Shown: positions 8,320-17,201 of the stretch, one piece after another
How the letters are laid out: each line of letters starts with the position of its first letter
How positions within the stretch are numbered: position 1 is the stretch's first letter
NCBI RefSeq assembly: GCF_024320865.1
Contig: NZ_JANDBD010000005.1
Location: 124,001 to 188,000 of the forward strand
Source of the DNA: Mycolicibacterium arenosum
GTDB taxonomy: Bacteria > Actinomycetota > Actinomycetes > Mycobacteriales > Mycobacteriaceae
DNA: 64,000 nt
Direction: 5' to 3'
Program-made: the position numbers and the translations under genes
The notes under the pieces: generated by a model
Told to the model about the DNA's origin: nothing
The model's database searches: none
What the model saw: only the letters and a program-made list of their open reading frames with translations

Positions 8320-10020
8320 TCATCGCGTTCGTCGCCGAGCACCCAACGGCGCGCTGACGTCCGCGAGTGCGGAGAGGAACAGCGCATCCATCCGAGGGGA
8401 GAGTTCGGCCAACGTCGCCGCGCACGCGTGGCTCACTGAACCAAAGATGCGTTCCAGGGCGTCTTTCTCAGGAGCGACGCCAAGTGAGAGGCACAGGCAC
8501 GCAACGCCGTCGATGCGAAGCTCTTCCAGTGCTCGGGCCGCATCCGATTCGGCGTACCGACCCTCGTACCCGTGGTCGTAGGGATAACCGTCCGAAAGCA
8601 CGAGCAACAGGCGATTCGGTGTGCCAGCTCGAGTCTTGAGGAGCTCGCCGGCCCTGCGAATGCCCGCGCCGAGGCGGGTGTAGCCCGACGGCTGCAGCCG
8701 GTTCAGCCGGGCCAGCTGCACCGAGCCGAAACGCTGCTCGAACGATTTGATGGCGAGCAGGTGAACCGCGTGACGGCCCTCCGACCGGAAGGCGTAAACC
8801 GCCACGCGGTCGCCCAGTTCGTCGAGCGTGGCAGCCAGGGTTGCGGCTGCGCGGCACTGGTGCTCGTGGACGGCGAGGCCGTTCACGTCGGCATCGGTGA
8901 CGGATCCGGAGGCGTCGAGCAGAATGAGAACGCCCAGGTTCCGCTCGATCATGCGGCGCTCTGTGTACACCTTCTCCGGCGGCGAGTAACCCGAACGAAG
9001 ATCGACGAACAGGTCGACGAGGGATTCGATGTCGAGTTCGTCGCCGTCGGGGCGACGTCGGAGGACGCGAGGGCCGAGTCCGATCCGAGACAGCCGGCGG
9101 CGTAAGACGTCGTCGGACGGCACCGCGAAGGGGGAGACCTCGGCGGCGACGTCGAGTGGGAAGTCGAGGACGCGGCACCAGTCCGGCCGGTATCGCCCGC
9201 CGTGCACGTCCCACTCGGGATGCAGTGCACCGCCGATGCCGACCGCCGCGCCGGGTCTGTCGTCGTCGATGAAGCGGATGGGCGTGGACATCGGTCGGCT
9301 TTCGGGTCCGGCTGTGCTGCTGCGGCGCATCGCGCCCGAACGCAGCTCACCGCCCGCCGTATCGTCGGCACCGGATCGCGCGTTGCCGATCAGCTTGCGC
9401 AGAAACTCCGACAATCCCCTGGAGGTGAACGCCGGTGCAGAGAAGAGCTTGAGGATCTTGCTCTCTCCGTCATCGGCATCGTCGGCATCGGCATCCTCGT
9501 CGTCGGACATTTCGGAGACGATCGTCTGCAGGCTCGTGTCGGAGTCGGTGGGCCGGCCGCGTTTCGGCTCTGACAACGTGAGGAGCACCGGCCGGATCTT
9601 TCCGAACCACGCTGGGGGAGCTGCGATCTTCGTGCGACTACGTGCCACTGCCAGTGACTCCTGCGGGGTGGTCGTGCGCGCGGAGCCACCTGCCGCCAGA
9701 GCCGCGGAGAGTGAGGTCCGCGCCGCCACTTCGGTGAGCACCCGGCTGCCCTCGACAGCGAGGTACCGGCGCGCCAGTACGGGACGTCCGCGCAGCGGCA
9801 GCATCAGCCGCCGGTCGAGACTCGCCGCGCCGAGCAGTGCGCTCTGCACCAGTACCTCCCGACGTTGATCCTCGGCCGAACTCTCCGCCGCCACGAACAC
9901 GACCCTGCCGTCCGTGAACGCCAGCTCACCCCGGGGGGCGACGGCTATGTCGACCGCCCGGCCCGCGACGTGAGTGGCCAACAGCCGGAAGCGATCCGGA
10001 CTCTGCGGGACGCCGCTCAC
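8320..10020 (-). CDS. VWA-domain protein (NorD/CobT-like)
   Basis: A 566-residue protein with a C-terminal von Willebrand A domain. The metal-ion-dependent adhesion site begins at about 369 as DASGS, with further conserved parts in SGYTRLGAG and LSDGYPYD. An acidic low-complexity stretch (about 172-186) separates it from an N-terminal region. This layout is that of NorD/CobT-type partners of MoxR ATPases. The GTG start at 10020 overlaps the ATPase stop, so the two are coupled. MoxR/VWA pairs act as chaperones that insert metals or remodel enzymes; the client here may be the AveC-like protein encoded first in the operon. Confidence 0.88.
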   Translation of the reverse strand: MSGVPQSPDRFRLLATHVAGRAVDIAVAPRGELAFTDGRVVFVAAESSAEDQRREVLVQSALLGAASLDRRLMLPLRGRPVLARRYLAVEGSRVLTEVAARTSLSAALAAGGSARTTTPQESLAVARSRTKIAAPPAWFGKIRPVLLTLSEPKRGRPTDSDTSLQTIVSEMSDDEDADADDADDGESKILKLFSAPAFTSRGLSEFLRKLIGNARSGADDTAGGELRSGAMRRSSTAGPESRPMSTPIRFIDDDRPGAAVGIGGALHPEWDVHGGRYRPDWCRVLDFPLDVAAEVSPFAVPSDDVLRRRLSRIGLGPRVLRRRPDGDELDIESLVDLFVDLRSGYSPPEKVYTERRMIERNLGVLILLDASGSVTDADVNGLAVHEHQCRAAATLAATLDELGDRVAVYAFRSEGRHAVHLLAIKSFEQRFGSVQLARLNRLQPSGYTRLGAGIRRAGELLKTRAGTPNRLLLVLSDGYPYDHGYEGRYAESDAARALEELRIDGVACLCLSLGVAPEKDALERIFGSVSHACAATLAELSPRMDALFLSALADVSAPLGARRRTR

Positions 10021-10832
10021 CGCGTCGGCAGAACGGCGTCGACGAGCTCGCCGAGCGCACGAATGACATCCGGGTCGTCGGAGAGCACCTCGACGACCGC
10101 CGATTGCACGGCGCTGCGCAGGCTGAGCCCTCCGGCGACGAGGCCACCGGCGAGAATCAGCATTCGCGTTGACGAGACCTCACGCAGCGGTGAGGCGTCG
10201 AGGTGTCGAATCGCGTTGCCGAGAGTGACCAGCGCATCGGCGATCTCGATGTCGACGTCGGCTTCGCGGGCCACCACCTCCGTCTCGGTCACCGCGGGCG
10301 GGAAGTCGAGGGTGATCGCGACGAATCGCTGACGGGTGGACTCCTTGAGGTTCTTCAGCACACTCTGGTAGCCGGGATTGTAGGAGATCACCAGCTGGAA
10401 ACCCGGTGCCGCACTGAGCGTGGTGCCCAGCCGATCGACGGGAAGCTCGCGCCGGTGGTCTGCGATTGGATGGATGACGACAGTGGTGTCCTGGCGGGCT
10501 TCGACGACCTCGTCGAGGTAGAAGATCGCGCCCTGACGGACCGCTCTGGTCAACGGGCCGTCCACCCAGACGGTTTCGGCTCCCTTGAGCAGGAACCGGC
10601 CGACCAGATCCGCGGACGTCATGTCCTCGTGACCCGCGACGGTGATCAGCTCACGACCGAGTTCGTGGGCCATCGCCTCGACGAATCGCGTCTTGCCGCA
10701 TCCGGTCGGTCCCTTGATCAACACCGGGAGGCCGCGCCGGGCCGCCGCATGGAACACCTTCACTTCGTCACCGGTAGGACGGTAGAACGGCGGGCGTGAC
10801 CGCGTTTCGGCCGCCGGCCCAACGTTATTCAC
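10017..10832 (-). CDS. MoxR/NorQ-type AAA+ ATPase
   Basis: A 271-residue AAA+ ATPase. Walker A is GPTGCGKT at 41-48, Walker B is IFYLDEV at about 103-109, and sensor 1 lies in VISYNPGY. The sequence matches the NorQ/CbbQ branch of MoxR proteins. The GTG start at 10832 lies inside the last codons of the upstream AveC-like gene (8-base overlap) and its stop overlaps the VWA start, so all three genes are translationally coupled. The ATPase probably works with the VWA protein to activate or assemble a client. Confidence 0.92.
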   Translation of the reverse strand: MNNVGPAAETRSRPPFYRPTGDEVKVFHAAARRGLPVLIKGPTGCGKTRFVEAMAHELGRELITVAGHEDMTSADLVGRFLLKGAETVWVDGPLTRAVRQGAIFYLDEVVEARQDTTVVIHPIADHRRELPVDRLGTTLSAAPGFQLVISYNPGYQSVLKNLKESTRQRFVAITLDFPPAVTETEVVAREADVDIEIADALVTLGNAIRHLDASPLREVSSTRMLILAGGLVAGGLSLRSAVQSAVVEVLSDDPDVIRALGELVDAVLPTR

Positions 10833-12009
10833 CGTCGGCGCCGACGGGGCGCTGGATCGGCACGACGGACGGGATCGCGACTCCTTCCGGGAGCACCAGT
10901 CGACCCTGGTGGTTGTTGTAGCCGGAGTGCTTGGTCGGCAGCGGCAGATCGGGATTCGGGCACGGTCGGTCGGTTCCCTCGCCGCAGATGCCGGGGTTGA
11001 AGTACGAGCGCTTCTGGACGTCTTCCGGCCACGGATCGGCGTGCATGCCGAGCCAGGTCGCGGGCACGTTGTAGAACAGGAAGAAGCACGCGCTGACACC
11101 GCCGAAGATCGCCAGGAAGCGAACGAACTGCTGTTTGGCGAAACCGCCTCGCACACTGTCTATTCCGCGTTCGACAACGGTACGTCCGCGGTCATCGGTG
11201 AAGAATCGCAGGCAGCACAGCGCCGCCTGGACGCCACCCCACATCAAGCCCTCGTAGACCGGCCACTGGTAGTACGTGCCGGCGTTGAACGACAGGGACT
11301 GGATGGCACCGGGGTAGGAGTAGAAGCCGATCGGCAGCATGATCAACGCCTCCATGATGAAGTCGAACACGAATGCGATCGCGTAGGTGACGAGGATCAG
11401 TCTCAGATTGCTGATTGCGGGCCAACGGTTCTTGATCCGTCGCATGATCCAACACCCGACGATGGTGAGCAGCAGCACGCCGTACATGTAGCCGGGGATG
11501 TTGGTCAGCAAGGGTTCGGGCACCGTATGGCCCGGTTCCTCGTGCGCCACCCAGCCGGGGATGTGCGGTGCCCAGGAGCCCCGGTTCCACAGCCAGGCGT
11601 TGTAGGTGCACCAGGTGCTGTAGTAGTTCAGCATCGGATCCTGGAACATCATCAGGCCCATCGACACCAGCAGCATGCCGTCGAGCGTGATGCGCTTTTC
11701 CCGCACCCAGGGCCGGATGAGGAAGAACCAGAGTGCGAACGGCAGGCCGATCCAGAGCACGATGGCATTGACCATCAGCGGGATCTGCATGTACATCGGC
11801 GGCTCGCTGGGGCCTCCCGCCACCGGCTCGAAGTACGGTCCGCTGACCCACCGGACGAACACGTACAGCGTGTACGCCAGGAAGACGGCACCGACAGTCG
11901 CCCAGATCTTGACGGCACTCGACGCTCGCGGCGTCGCAGTGCCGAGTCCTGCGGTGCTGCCCACCGATTCGGTGATCGGCGTTTTCCTCCGATTCGAGAG
12001 ATCGCTCAC
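10825..12009 (-). CDS. AveC-like (spirocyclase family) membrane protein
   Basis: A 394-residue polytopic membrane protein with about seven hydrophobic segments (for example IWATVGAVFLAYTLYVFV and LMVNAIVLWIGLPFALWFFL). Loop features such as MMFQDPMLNYYSTWCTYN and the C-terminal SYFNPGICGEG recall AveC, a spirocyclase/dehydratase of avermectin biosynthesis with uncharacterised mycobacterial relatives. The GTG at 12009 is preferred over the ATG at 12045 because the palindromic operator at 12019-12034 lies between them. It heads an operon with a MoxR ATPase and a VWA protein. Substrate is unknown; assignment is by resemblance only. Confidence 0.7.
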   Translation of the reverse strand: MSDLSNRRKTPITESVGSTAGLGTATPRASSAVKIWATVGAVFLAYTLYVFVRWVSGPYFEPVAGGPSEPPMYMQIPLMVNAIVLWIGLPFALWFFLIRPWVREKRITLDGMLLVSMGLMMFQDPMLNYYSTWCTYNAWLWNRGSWAPHIPGWVAHEEPGHTVPEPLLTNIPGYMYGVLLLTIVGCWIMRRIKNRWPAISNLRLILVTYAIAFVFDFIMEALIMLPIGFYSYPGAIQSLSFNAGTYYQWPVYEGLMWGGVQAALCCLRFFTDDRGRTVVERGIDSVRGGFAKQQFVRFLAIFGGVSACFFLFYNVPATWLGMHADPWPEDVQKRSYFNPGICGEGTDRPCPNPDLPLPTKHSGYNNHQGRLVLPEGVAIPSVVPIQRPVGADGE

Positions 12010-12018
12010 CCGCCGAAA

Positions 12019-12034
12019 GATACCAGTCGGTATC
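12019..12034. promoter_or_regulatory. Perfect palindrome GATACCAGTCGGTATC, TetR operator candidate
   Basis: Arms GATACC and GGTATC are exact reverse complements around AGTC. The site lies between the AveC-like gene and the divergent TetR gene, 10 bases before the GTG at 12009 and 46 before the ATG at 12080, so it can control both directions. Confidence 0.55.
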
Positions 12035-12079
12035 CAGGATGCCAATCAGTTTCTCAGATCCCTGTGGCACACTACGGGC

Positions 12080-12682
12080 ATGCCGGAGCGGTGGACGAGG
12101 GAGCGTCGTCTTGAGCACACGCGCTCGCTGCTGCTCGATGCGGCGGAGGACGTGTTCGCCGAAAAAGGTTTCGCTCCGGCGACTCTCGATGACATCGCGC
12201 ACGCTGCCGGCTACACGAAGGGTGCGATCTACAAACACTTCGCGACCAAGGAAGAGCTGTTCCTGGCTGTCAGTGACCGCTACTGGCGGCGATACTTCGA
12301 CAACTTCGCTGAAGTGATGGCCGCGGCGGACCAGGTCGGAGCGCGCGAGCGCGACGAGATAGCAGCCCGGTGGCGACAACTCAGCCACGACCGCGGCGCC
12401 GAGCACGCGGCGCTGGGCCACGAGTTCACGCTCTACCTACTGCGGAACCCGGACGCCCGCGAGCGGGTCGCCGGTAAACGATCGGAGGTCGTCGACCGCC
12501 TGGCGGCGTTCATAGTCGAAGGGGTCGACCGACTAGGTGGCACCCTGACGATTCCGGCGACCTCGTTCGCGCAGGTGCTCATCGCCACGAGCGACGCCAT
12601 CGTACTGAGTAGCGAGCTCGACGGCATCGACCTCTACCGGCCGATCGTGGACATGTACACGTCGGCGATCAAGCTGCCCTGA
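12080..12682 (+). CDS. TetR-family regulator divergent from the AveC operon
   Basis: A 200-residue TetR regulator. The DNA-binding domain occupies about residues 8-55 and includes LLLDAAEDVFAEKGF, DDIAHAAGYTKGAIYKHF and TKEELF. The ATG at 12080 is chosen because it places the domain at the N-terminus; upstream in-frame codons read through the promoter and into the opposite gene. It faces the AveC/MoxR/VWA operon across a 70-base region with a perfect 16-base palindrome, which is the likely shared operator. Confidence 0.9.
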   Translation: MPERWTRERRLEHTRSLLLDAAEDVFAEKGFAPATLDDIAHAAGYTKGAIYKHFATKEELFLAVSDRYWRRYFDNFAEVMAAADQVGARERDEIAARWRQLSHDRGAEHAALGHEFTLYLLRNPDARERVAGKRSEVVDRLAAFIVEGVDRLGGTLTIPATSFAQVLIATSDAIVLSSELDGIDLYRPIVDMYTSAIKLP

Positions 12683-12695
12683 TTTGCTTCCTCGG

Positions 12696-13613
12696 TCAGG
12701 CTCGCGCGATGTTCTCGACGATGACCTCGCATGCGGTTTCGTAGAACGCGCTGATCAACGTGGAGAAGGACAGCAGGTGCGGATAGATCATGTGCACTTC
12801 CAGTGGCTCCGGTGTCCAGTCCGGCAGTATCGGCACCATGCTGCCCTCGCGAAGTTCCGCGGTGCAGATGATCTGCGTGGGCATGGCGCCGAATCCGAGG
12901 CCCTGCTGGATGTACTGCTTGCAGACCTGAAAGTTGTTGGCGCGGGCACGCACCGGGGGCGACAACTCGATGCTCCGACCGCCGCGGCGGACCACCAGCC
13001 TGCGGGGGCCGCAGAACCCGAAGTCGATGAAGGGCACATCGGCCAACTCGCTCGGCTTCGTGAGGGGGTGCGTCCACGCGCGCGCGAAGTCCGCTGATGC
13101 GCAGAGGAACAGGTCCAGATCGAACACCTTGCGCGCGATCAGGGTGGAATCCTGCAGCGGCCCGGTGCCGAACACGACGTCGAAGCCGTCCCGCACGGGA
13201 TCGACCATGTTGTCGACGAGGCGGATGTCCAACCGCGAATGCGGATACCGCCGCAGGAACGTCGCACCAACCCGCGACGCGTAATCGATCCCGACGAACA
13301 CCGGAATCGCAACGCGCAGTTCTCCATGCGGTTCCTGTCTGCTGCCCTCGGCGAGCGCGCGGACGGCGTTCGCCTCGTGGAGAACCGCGAGCGCGTGGGC
13401 GTGCACCTGCTCGCCGAGATCGGTGACGGTCAGTTGATGGGTGTTGCGGCGCAGCAGCTTGATACCGAGGTCCGCTTCCAGCTTGCTCAGCTTGCGGCTG
13501 ACGGTGGACTTCGGCATGCCGAGCAGGGCGGCCGCCTTCGACAGGCTGTGCACCTCGACGACCTTGCCAAACACCAGCAGCGCGTCGAGGTCGAAACTCG
13601 GGGTGGACTTCAT
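12696..13613 (-). CDS. LysR-family regulator of the Rieske 1 operon
   Basis: A 305-residue LysR-type regulator. The winged helix-turn-helix is residues 5-65, with SLSKAAALLGMPKSTVSRKLSKLE, and the periplasmic-binding-like effector domain follows. The ATG at 13613 gives the standard start two to five residues before the DNA-binding domain; an upstream in-frame start would add about 34 unsupported residues. It is divergent from Rieske oxygenase 1 across 76 bases that contain a dyad at 13628-13642. By the usual LysR arrangement it activates that operon in response to substrate or product. Confidence 0.9.
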   Translation of the reverse strand: MKSTPSFDLDALLVFGKVVEVHSLSKAAALLGMPKSTVSRKLSKLEADLGIKLLRRNTHQLTVTDLGEQVHAHALAVLHEANAVRALAEGSRQEPHGELRVAIPVFVGIDYASRVGATFLRRYPHSRLDIRLVDNMVDPVRDGFDVVFGTGPLQDSTLIARKVFDLDLFLCASADFARAWTHPLTKPSELADVPFIDFGFCGPRRLVVRRGGRSIELSPPVRARANNFQVCKQYIQQGLGFGAMPTQIICTAELREGSMVPILPDWTPEPLEVHMIYPHLLSFSTLISAFYETACEVIVENIARA

Positions 13614-13627
13614 GGTGTTCCAAATAT

Positions 13628-13642
13628 GCAACACGGTGTTGC
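13628..13642. promoter_or_regulatory. Dyad GCAACACGGTGTTGC, LysR binding site candidate
   Basis: A perfect 7-base dyad around a central G lies 15 bases before the LysR start and 48 bases before the Rieske 1 start. Position and symmetry suit a LysR recognition site. Confidence 0.5.
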
Positions 13643-13689
13643 GTGAGCGCATCTGTTTCCGGCACATCCGCGGCGGTACGTTCAGGCCG

Positions 13690-14964
13690 ATGACCGACGA
13701 AGCCGTTCTCACCAAGCCCGCGAGCGGACACTGGACCGATGCGTATCCGGAACTGGGCCGCGGCCAAGTGTCCCTCGAGGACTGCGTGTCCGAGGACTTC
13801 TATCGCAAGGAGATCGAACACGTCTTCAAGAAGACGTGGCTCTACATGGGCCGGGTGGAGCAGGCACCGCGCTCCGGCAGTTACTTCACCCGCGAGCTGG
13901 CGTTCCTGAACACGTCGATCATCGTCGTGCGCGGCAAGGACGGTGTCATCCGGGCTCTGCACAACGTCTGCCCGCACCGCGGCAACAAGATGCTGTGGGA
14001 GGACGATCCCTTCAAGGAGGTGCAGGGTCGAGCACCGCTGCTGTACTGCCGATTCCACGGTTGGCGGTATCACCTCGACGGCTCGCTGCATTCGGCGACC
14101 CGAGAGGATCTACTGCTGGACTTCGACGCCGACAGCTGCCGGGTGCCCGCCATCCAGTGCGAGGTGTGGGAGGGCTTCATCTTCGTCAACCTCAACCCGC
14201 ACAACACCGAATCCGTGCGCGACTACCTCGGCGAACTGGCCCACGGGCTCGAGGGGTACCGCTTCGAGGGGCCGCATCAGGTGTACAAGTTCAGTGCCGA
14301 ATTGCAGTGCAACTGGAAGATCTTCCTCGACGGCTTCGCCGAGAGCTACCACGGGCCCTACCTGCATGCGTCGTCGTTCGGCAGCGTCACCGCCGAGGCT
14401 CGGGAGGCGCTCAACAAACCCAATCCCTTCACCGACGCGCTGGGCTATCAGTTGAAGGGTCCGCACCGGATGTACTCCTTCGCCGGGGAGCCGTCCCGAA
14501 AGACGCCGTACTCCAAGCCGATCGAATGCGTGATGGAGGCCAGCGCGGCCGGCCCGTGGACGAAGCGCACCGATCGCGGCCCGATGCCACCGGGGATGAA
14601 CCCGACGCGCTCGGACAAGTACGGCTTCGACTCGTACCAGTTCTTCCCGAACTTCGTGCTGATCTTCGGTGCCTCGGGCTTCACGGTGCACACGCACTGG
14701 CCCACCGGACCGCACTCGCACCTCTTCGAAACCGAGATGTTCTACCAGCCCCCGCGGACCCACAAGGAGCGCTTGGGGCAGGAACTGACGGTGACGTACC
14801 TCAACGACATCATCCTGGAGGACGCCAGCCCGTCCGAAGGGCTGCAGGCGATGCTGAACAGCGGCGCGCTCACGCACTTCACGATGAACGACGAGGAGAT
14901 CCTGCTGCGGCACCTGCACAAGGTGGTCGGGGACTACGTCGCCGCGGGAGAGGCTGCGCGATGA
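13690..14964 (+). CDS. Rieske ring-hydroxylating oxygenase alpha subunit 1
   Basis: A 424-residue oxygenase alpha subunit. The Rieske [2Fe-2S] ligands are C94/H96 in NVCPHRG and C120/H123 in YCRFHGW. The catalytic domain shows D214, then H221 and H226 in LDGFAESYHGPYLHA, as bridging aspartate and iron-binding histidines. It is paralogous to the enzymes at 23400 and 28623, sharing the N-terminal pattern W(T)(D/E)xYPxLG. Its TGA overlaps the ATG of a small partner gene; a TauD-type dioxygenase and an LLM enzyme follow. No classical beta subunit or reductase lies in this operon. Substrate unknown. Confidence 0.93.
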   Translation: MTDEAVLTKPASGHWTDAYPELGRGQVSLEDCVSEDFYRKEIEHVFKKTWLYMGRVEQAPRSGSYFTRELAFLNTSIIVVRGKDGVIRALHNVCPHRGNKMLWEDDPFKEVQGRAPLLYCRFHGWRYHLDGSLHSATREDLLLDFDADSCRVPAIQCEVWEGFIFVNLNPHNTESVRDYLGELAHGLEGYRFEGPHQVYKFSAELQCNWKIFLDGFAESYHGPYLHASSFGSVTAEAREALNKPNPFTDALGYQLKGPHRMYSFAGEPSRKTPYSKPIECVMEASAAGPWTKRTDRGPMPPGMNPTRSDKYGFDSYQFFPNFVLIFGASGFTVHTHWPTGPHSHLFETEMFYQPPRTHKERLGQELTVTYLNDIILEDASPSEGLQAMLNSGALTHFTMNDEEILLRHLHKVVGDYVAAGEAAR

Positions 14965-15284
14965 CCGGTGCACTGCCGCAGGAGTTCTCGGAGCTCGAGT
15001 ACCTCGTCGCCGAGTGGGCAATCGAGGACGGGAACGAGCGCTACGCGAAGAGGGTCAACAGCACGATGGAGGAGATCCAGGCCTTCTACGACGCGGTCTT
15101 CCCGTATGCCGAGGAGGCCGTCGCCTACGTCGACGAGTTCGACTACGCGGAACCGCTGCCGGACGACGTCGCGAACCTGCGCGACCTGCTCTACTCACTG
15201 ATCACCGTGTCGCTGGCGGTGGAGCTGTGGAAGCAGCCACGGGTAAAGCACTCCGCCACCACCGTTTTGACGAGAGTGGGTTGA
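14961..15284 (+). CDS. Small Rieske-associated protein 1 (unknown family)
   Basis: A 107-residue acidic protein with an ATGA overlap to Rieske 1. It shares with the proteins at 24667 and 29894 the order ERY-x-KR, M-x-x-(I/M)-x-x-FYDA, EEA-x-x-Y, P-(D/E)-DV-x-NL, LLYS and VS-x-x-VE-x-W. The pattern looks largely helical, with no cysteine or histidine cluster for a metal or Fe-S site and no signal or membrane segment. It is too short, and of the wrong pattern, to be the usual 160-180-residue NTF2-fold beta subunit. Strict linkage to three alpha subunits suggests an accessory subunit or assembly factor (inference). Confidence 0.8.
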   Translation: MTGALPQEFSELEYLVAEWAIEDGNERYAKRVNSTMEEIQAFYDAVFPYAEEAVAYVDEFDYAEPLPDDVANLRDLLYSLITVSLAVELWKQPRVKHSATTVLTRVG

Positions 15285-15288
15285 TCAC

Positions 15289-16119
15289 ATGACGCTTTCC
15301 TCCGCTCAGGTGGAGGTCCGCGACCTCACCCCGAGAATCGGCAGCGAGCTCGTCACCGACCTCGATACGCTCCTCAGCGGCCGCGAAGCCGCGAACATCC
15401 GCGCGATCCTCGAACAGCGCGGCGTGGTCTACTTCCGCGGCCTGCAGATCAGCGACGAGCACCAGGTCGCCATCGCCAGGACGCTCGGCACCATCGTCGG
15501 CAACGAGGGTGACGAGGGGATTTACAAGATCTCGCTCGACGCCTCAGTCAACCAGCGCGCCAAGTACCTCAAGGGCTCGCTGTTCTGGCACTTCGACGGA
15601 TCGCTGCAGCCGTACCCCAACCTCGCCACGCTGTTGAAGGCGGTGCAGCTGTCCGACACCGGCGGCGACACCGAGTTCTGCAACACCTACGCGGCCTACG
15701 ACGACCTTCCGCAGTCGGACAAGGACCTGATCGCCGACCTGCGGGTCGTCCACAGCGCGGAGCATTCGCAGTACTACGTCGAACCGGAGATGAGCTACGA
15801 CGAGGTGGCGTTCTGGCAGCAATCCCCGACGAAGGCGTGCCCGATCGTGTGGACGCATCAGTCGGGCCGAAAGTCGTTGCTGCTCGGCGCGACCGCCGAT
15901 TACGTGGTCGGGTACCCGGTCGAGGAGAGCCGAGCGCTGCTCGCACGGCTCCGCGACTGGTCCACGCAGCCGCAGTACGTCTACCGTCACCAGTGGGAGG
16001 TCGGCGACCTCATCATCTGGGACAACACCGGGACCATGCACCGGGCGATGCCCTATGCGGCGGACAGCGGCCGGCTGATGCACCGCACGATCCTCGCGGG
16101 TGAAGAACCGCTGCAGTGA
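15289..16119 (+). CDS. TauD/TfdA-family Fe(II)/2OG dioxygenase 1
   Basis: A 276-residue 2-oxoglutarate-dependent dioxygenase. The iron ligands are H101 and D103 in FWHFDGS and H251 in TGTMHRAM, with R262 placed for 2-oxoglutarate. The ATG at 15289 follows the small-protein stop by four bases. It is a close paralogue of the enzyme at 30232: both share (L/V)RVVHS, (P)(I/L)VWTH-x-SGRKSL and GA-x-ADYVVG. Both accompany a Rieske oxygenase, so it probably performs a second oxidation in the same pathway. Family members oxidise taurine, aryloxyalkanoates, alkyl sulfates and others; the substrate is not evident. Confidence 0.9.
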   Translation: MTLSSAQVEVRDLTPRIGSELVTDLDTLLSGREAANIRAILEQRGVVYFRGLQISDEHQVAIARTLGTIVGNEGDEGIYKISLDASVNQRAKYLKGSLFWHFDGSLQPYPNLATLLKAVQLSDTGGDTEFCNTYAAYDDLPQSDKDLIADLRVVHSAEHSQYYVEPEMSYDEVAFWQQSPTKACPIVWTHQSGRKSLLLGATADYVVGYPVEESRALLARLRDWSTQPQYVYRHQWEVGDLIIWDNTGTMHRAMPYAADSGRLMHRTILAGEEPLQ

Positions 16120-16976
16120 AACTCGGCATTGCGACTCCCGTCGTCACCAATGTCGCAGGGGCACCGCTGGAGTGGGAGCGCGACGCGGGCATCGAGGAGA
16201 TCGGCCGGGTCGCCGAAACGGCCGACCGGTTGGGCTACCACCACATGACGTGCAGCGAGCACATCGGGCTGCCGTCGACCGAAACCGGCCGGCGCGGCGC
16301 CCGCTACTGGGACCCGCTGGCGACATTCGGCTACGCCGCCGCCCGCACCACGAGGATCCGGTTCGCGACGATGACGCTGGTGCTGGGATACCACCATCCA
16401 CTGGCCATCGTGAAGCGGTACGGCACCCTCGATCACGTCACAGGTGGCCGGGTGATCCTGGGTGTCGGAGTCGGCTCGCTGAAGGAGGAGTTCGACCTGC
16501 TGGGCGCGCCGTTCGACGACCGTGGCGCCCGTGGTGACGACGCGCTACGGGCGTTACGTGCTGCGCTCCCGTGCAACACGCCGTCCTATGACGGCGAGTA
16601 CTACTCCTTCGGCGGACTCACCGTCGATCCGTGCGCGGTGCAACCTCACTTGCCGATCTGGATCGGTGGGCGCACCAAGCGCTCGCTGCGCAGGGCGGTC
16701 ACCCTCGCCGACGGCTGGTGCCCGTACTACGTGTCCATCGAGCAGGCCGCCGACTGGTTGCAGTCCTTCGATGTGCCCGACGATTTCGAGGTGGTCATGC
16801 CCGCCGAGCAGTCGCTGGATCCGGTGGGAGAGCCCGAGATCACGCGGGATGTGCTGCGGACGCTGGCAGCAGGTGGCACCACGACGTTGTCGGCCCGGTT
16901 CGTCCACCGCTCGCTGGACCACTACCTCGAGCAACTGCACGCCCTGGTCGAACTGAACGCCGCGGAGTTCAGTTGA
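16116..16976 (+). CDS. F420-type LLM-class oxidoreductase
   Basis: A 286-residue luciferase-like (TIM barrel) oxidoreductase. Landmarks are the N-terminal MKLGIATPVVTNV, GYHHMTCSEHIGLP, RIRFATMTLVLGYHHPLAIVKR and GRVILGVGVG, followed by PLPIWIGG-like PHLPIWIGGRTKRSL. In mycobacteria most of this subfamily uses coenzyme F420. The GTG at 16116 overlaps the TauD stop (GTGA), so it closes the Rieske 1 operon. Its last bases overlap a decayed minus-strand coding remnant. Likely a reductase or monooxygenase acting on the pathway intermediate. Confidence 0.88.
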   Translation: MKLGIATPVVTNVAGAPLEWERDAGIEEIGRVAETADRLGYHHMTCSEHIGLPSTETGRRGARYWDPLATFGYAAARTTRIRFATMTLVLGYHHPLAIVKRYGTLDHVTGGRVILGVGVGSLKEEFDLLGAPFDDRGARGDDALRALRAALPCNTPSYDGEYYSFGGLTVDPCAVQPHLPIWIGGRTKRSLRRAVTLADGWCPYYVSIEQAADWLQSFDVPDDFEVVMPAEQSLDPVGEPEITRDVLRTLAAGGTTTLSARFVHRSLDHYLEQLHALVELNAAEFS

Positions 16977-17201
16977 TCGGCTTCGCTTTCCGCACGAAGT
17001 CGTCGCGATCGCTCTGCGGACGCTGGGGATTGAGCGCGTAGACCACGCAGAACTCCCTTCCCGAGGGGTCCGCCTCGGCCGGGAGGTCGTCGGTGTGAAT
17101 GTCGAAGGTTCACACCCGCCCGGCCCGAATGGACGTCCTGAACCACCACGCGCCCGCCCAGAAGTCGGTGAGGTGGTCCGCGACCTCGGATGCCGCGCCG
17201 G
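16969..17201 (-). pseudogene. Frameshifted remnant downstream of P450
   Basis: Between the P450 stop and the LLM gene end, the minus strand carries two coding-like blocks in different frames. The first includes GAASEVADHLTDFWAGAWWF, the second starts FDIHTDDLPAEADPSG and ends in RKAKPIN plus stop. Both blocks have strong third-position GC, but a stop/frameshift separates them near 17108-17115 and no start codon is seen. It looks like the tail of a gene once encoded after the P450. The family is not recognised; a sequencing frameshift is also possible. Confidence 0.35.

Noticed and set aside
8320..10832. Nitric-oxide reductase activation genes (norQ/norD)
   Set aside because: The ATPase and VWA proteins resemble NorQ/NorD, but no norB/norC is present; the partner is an AveC-like protein, so the general MoxR/VWA assignment is used.
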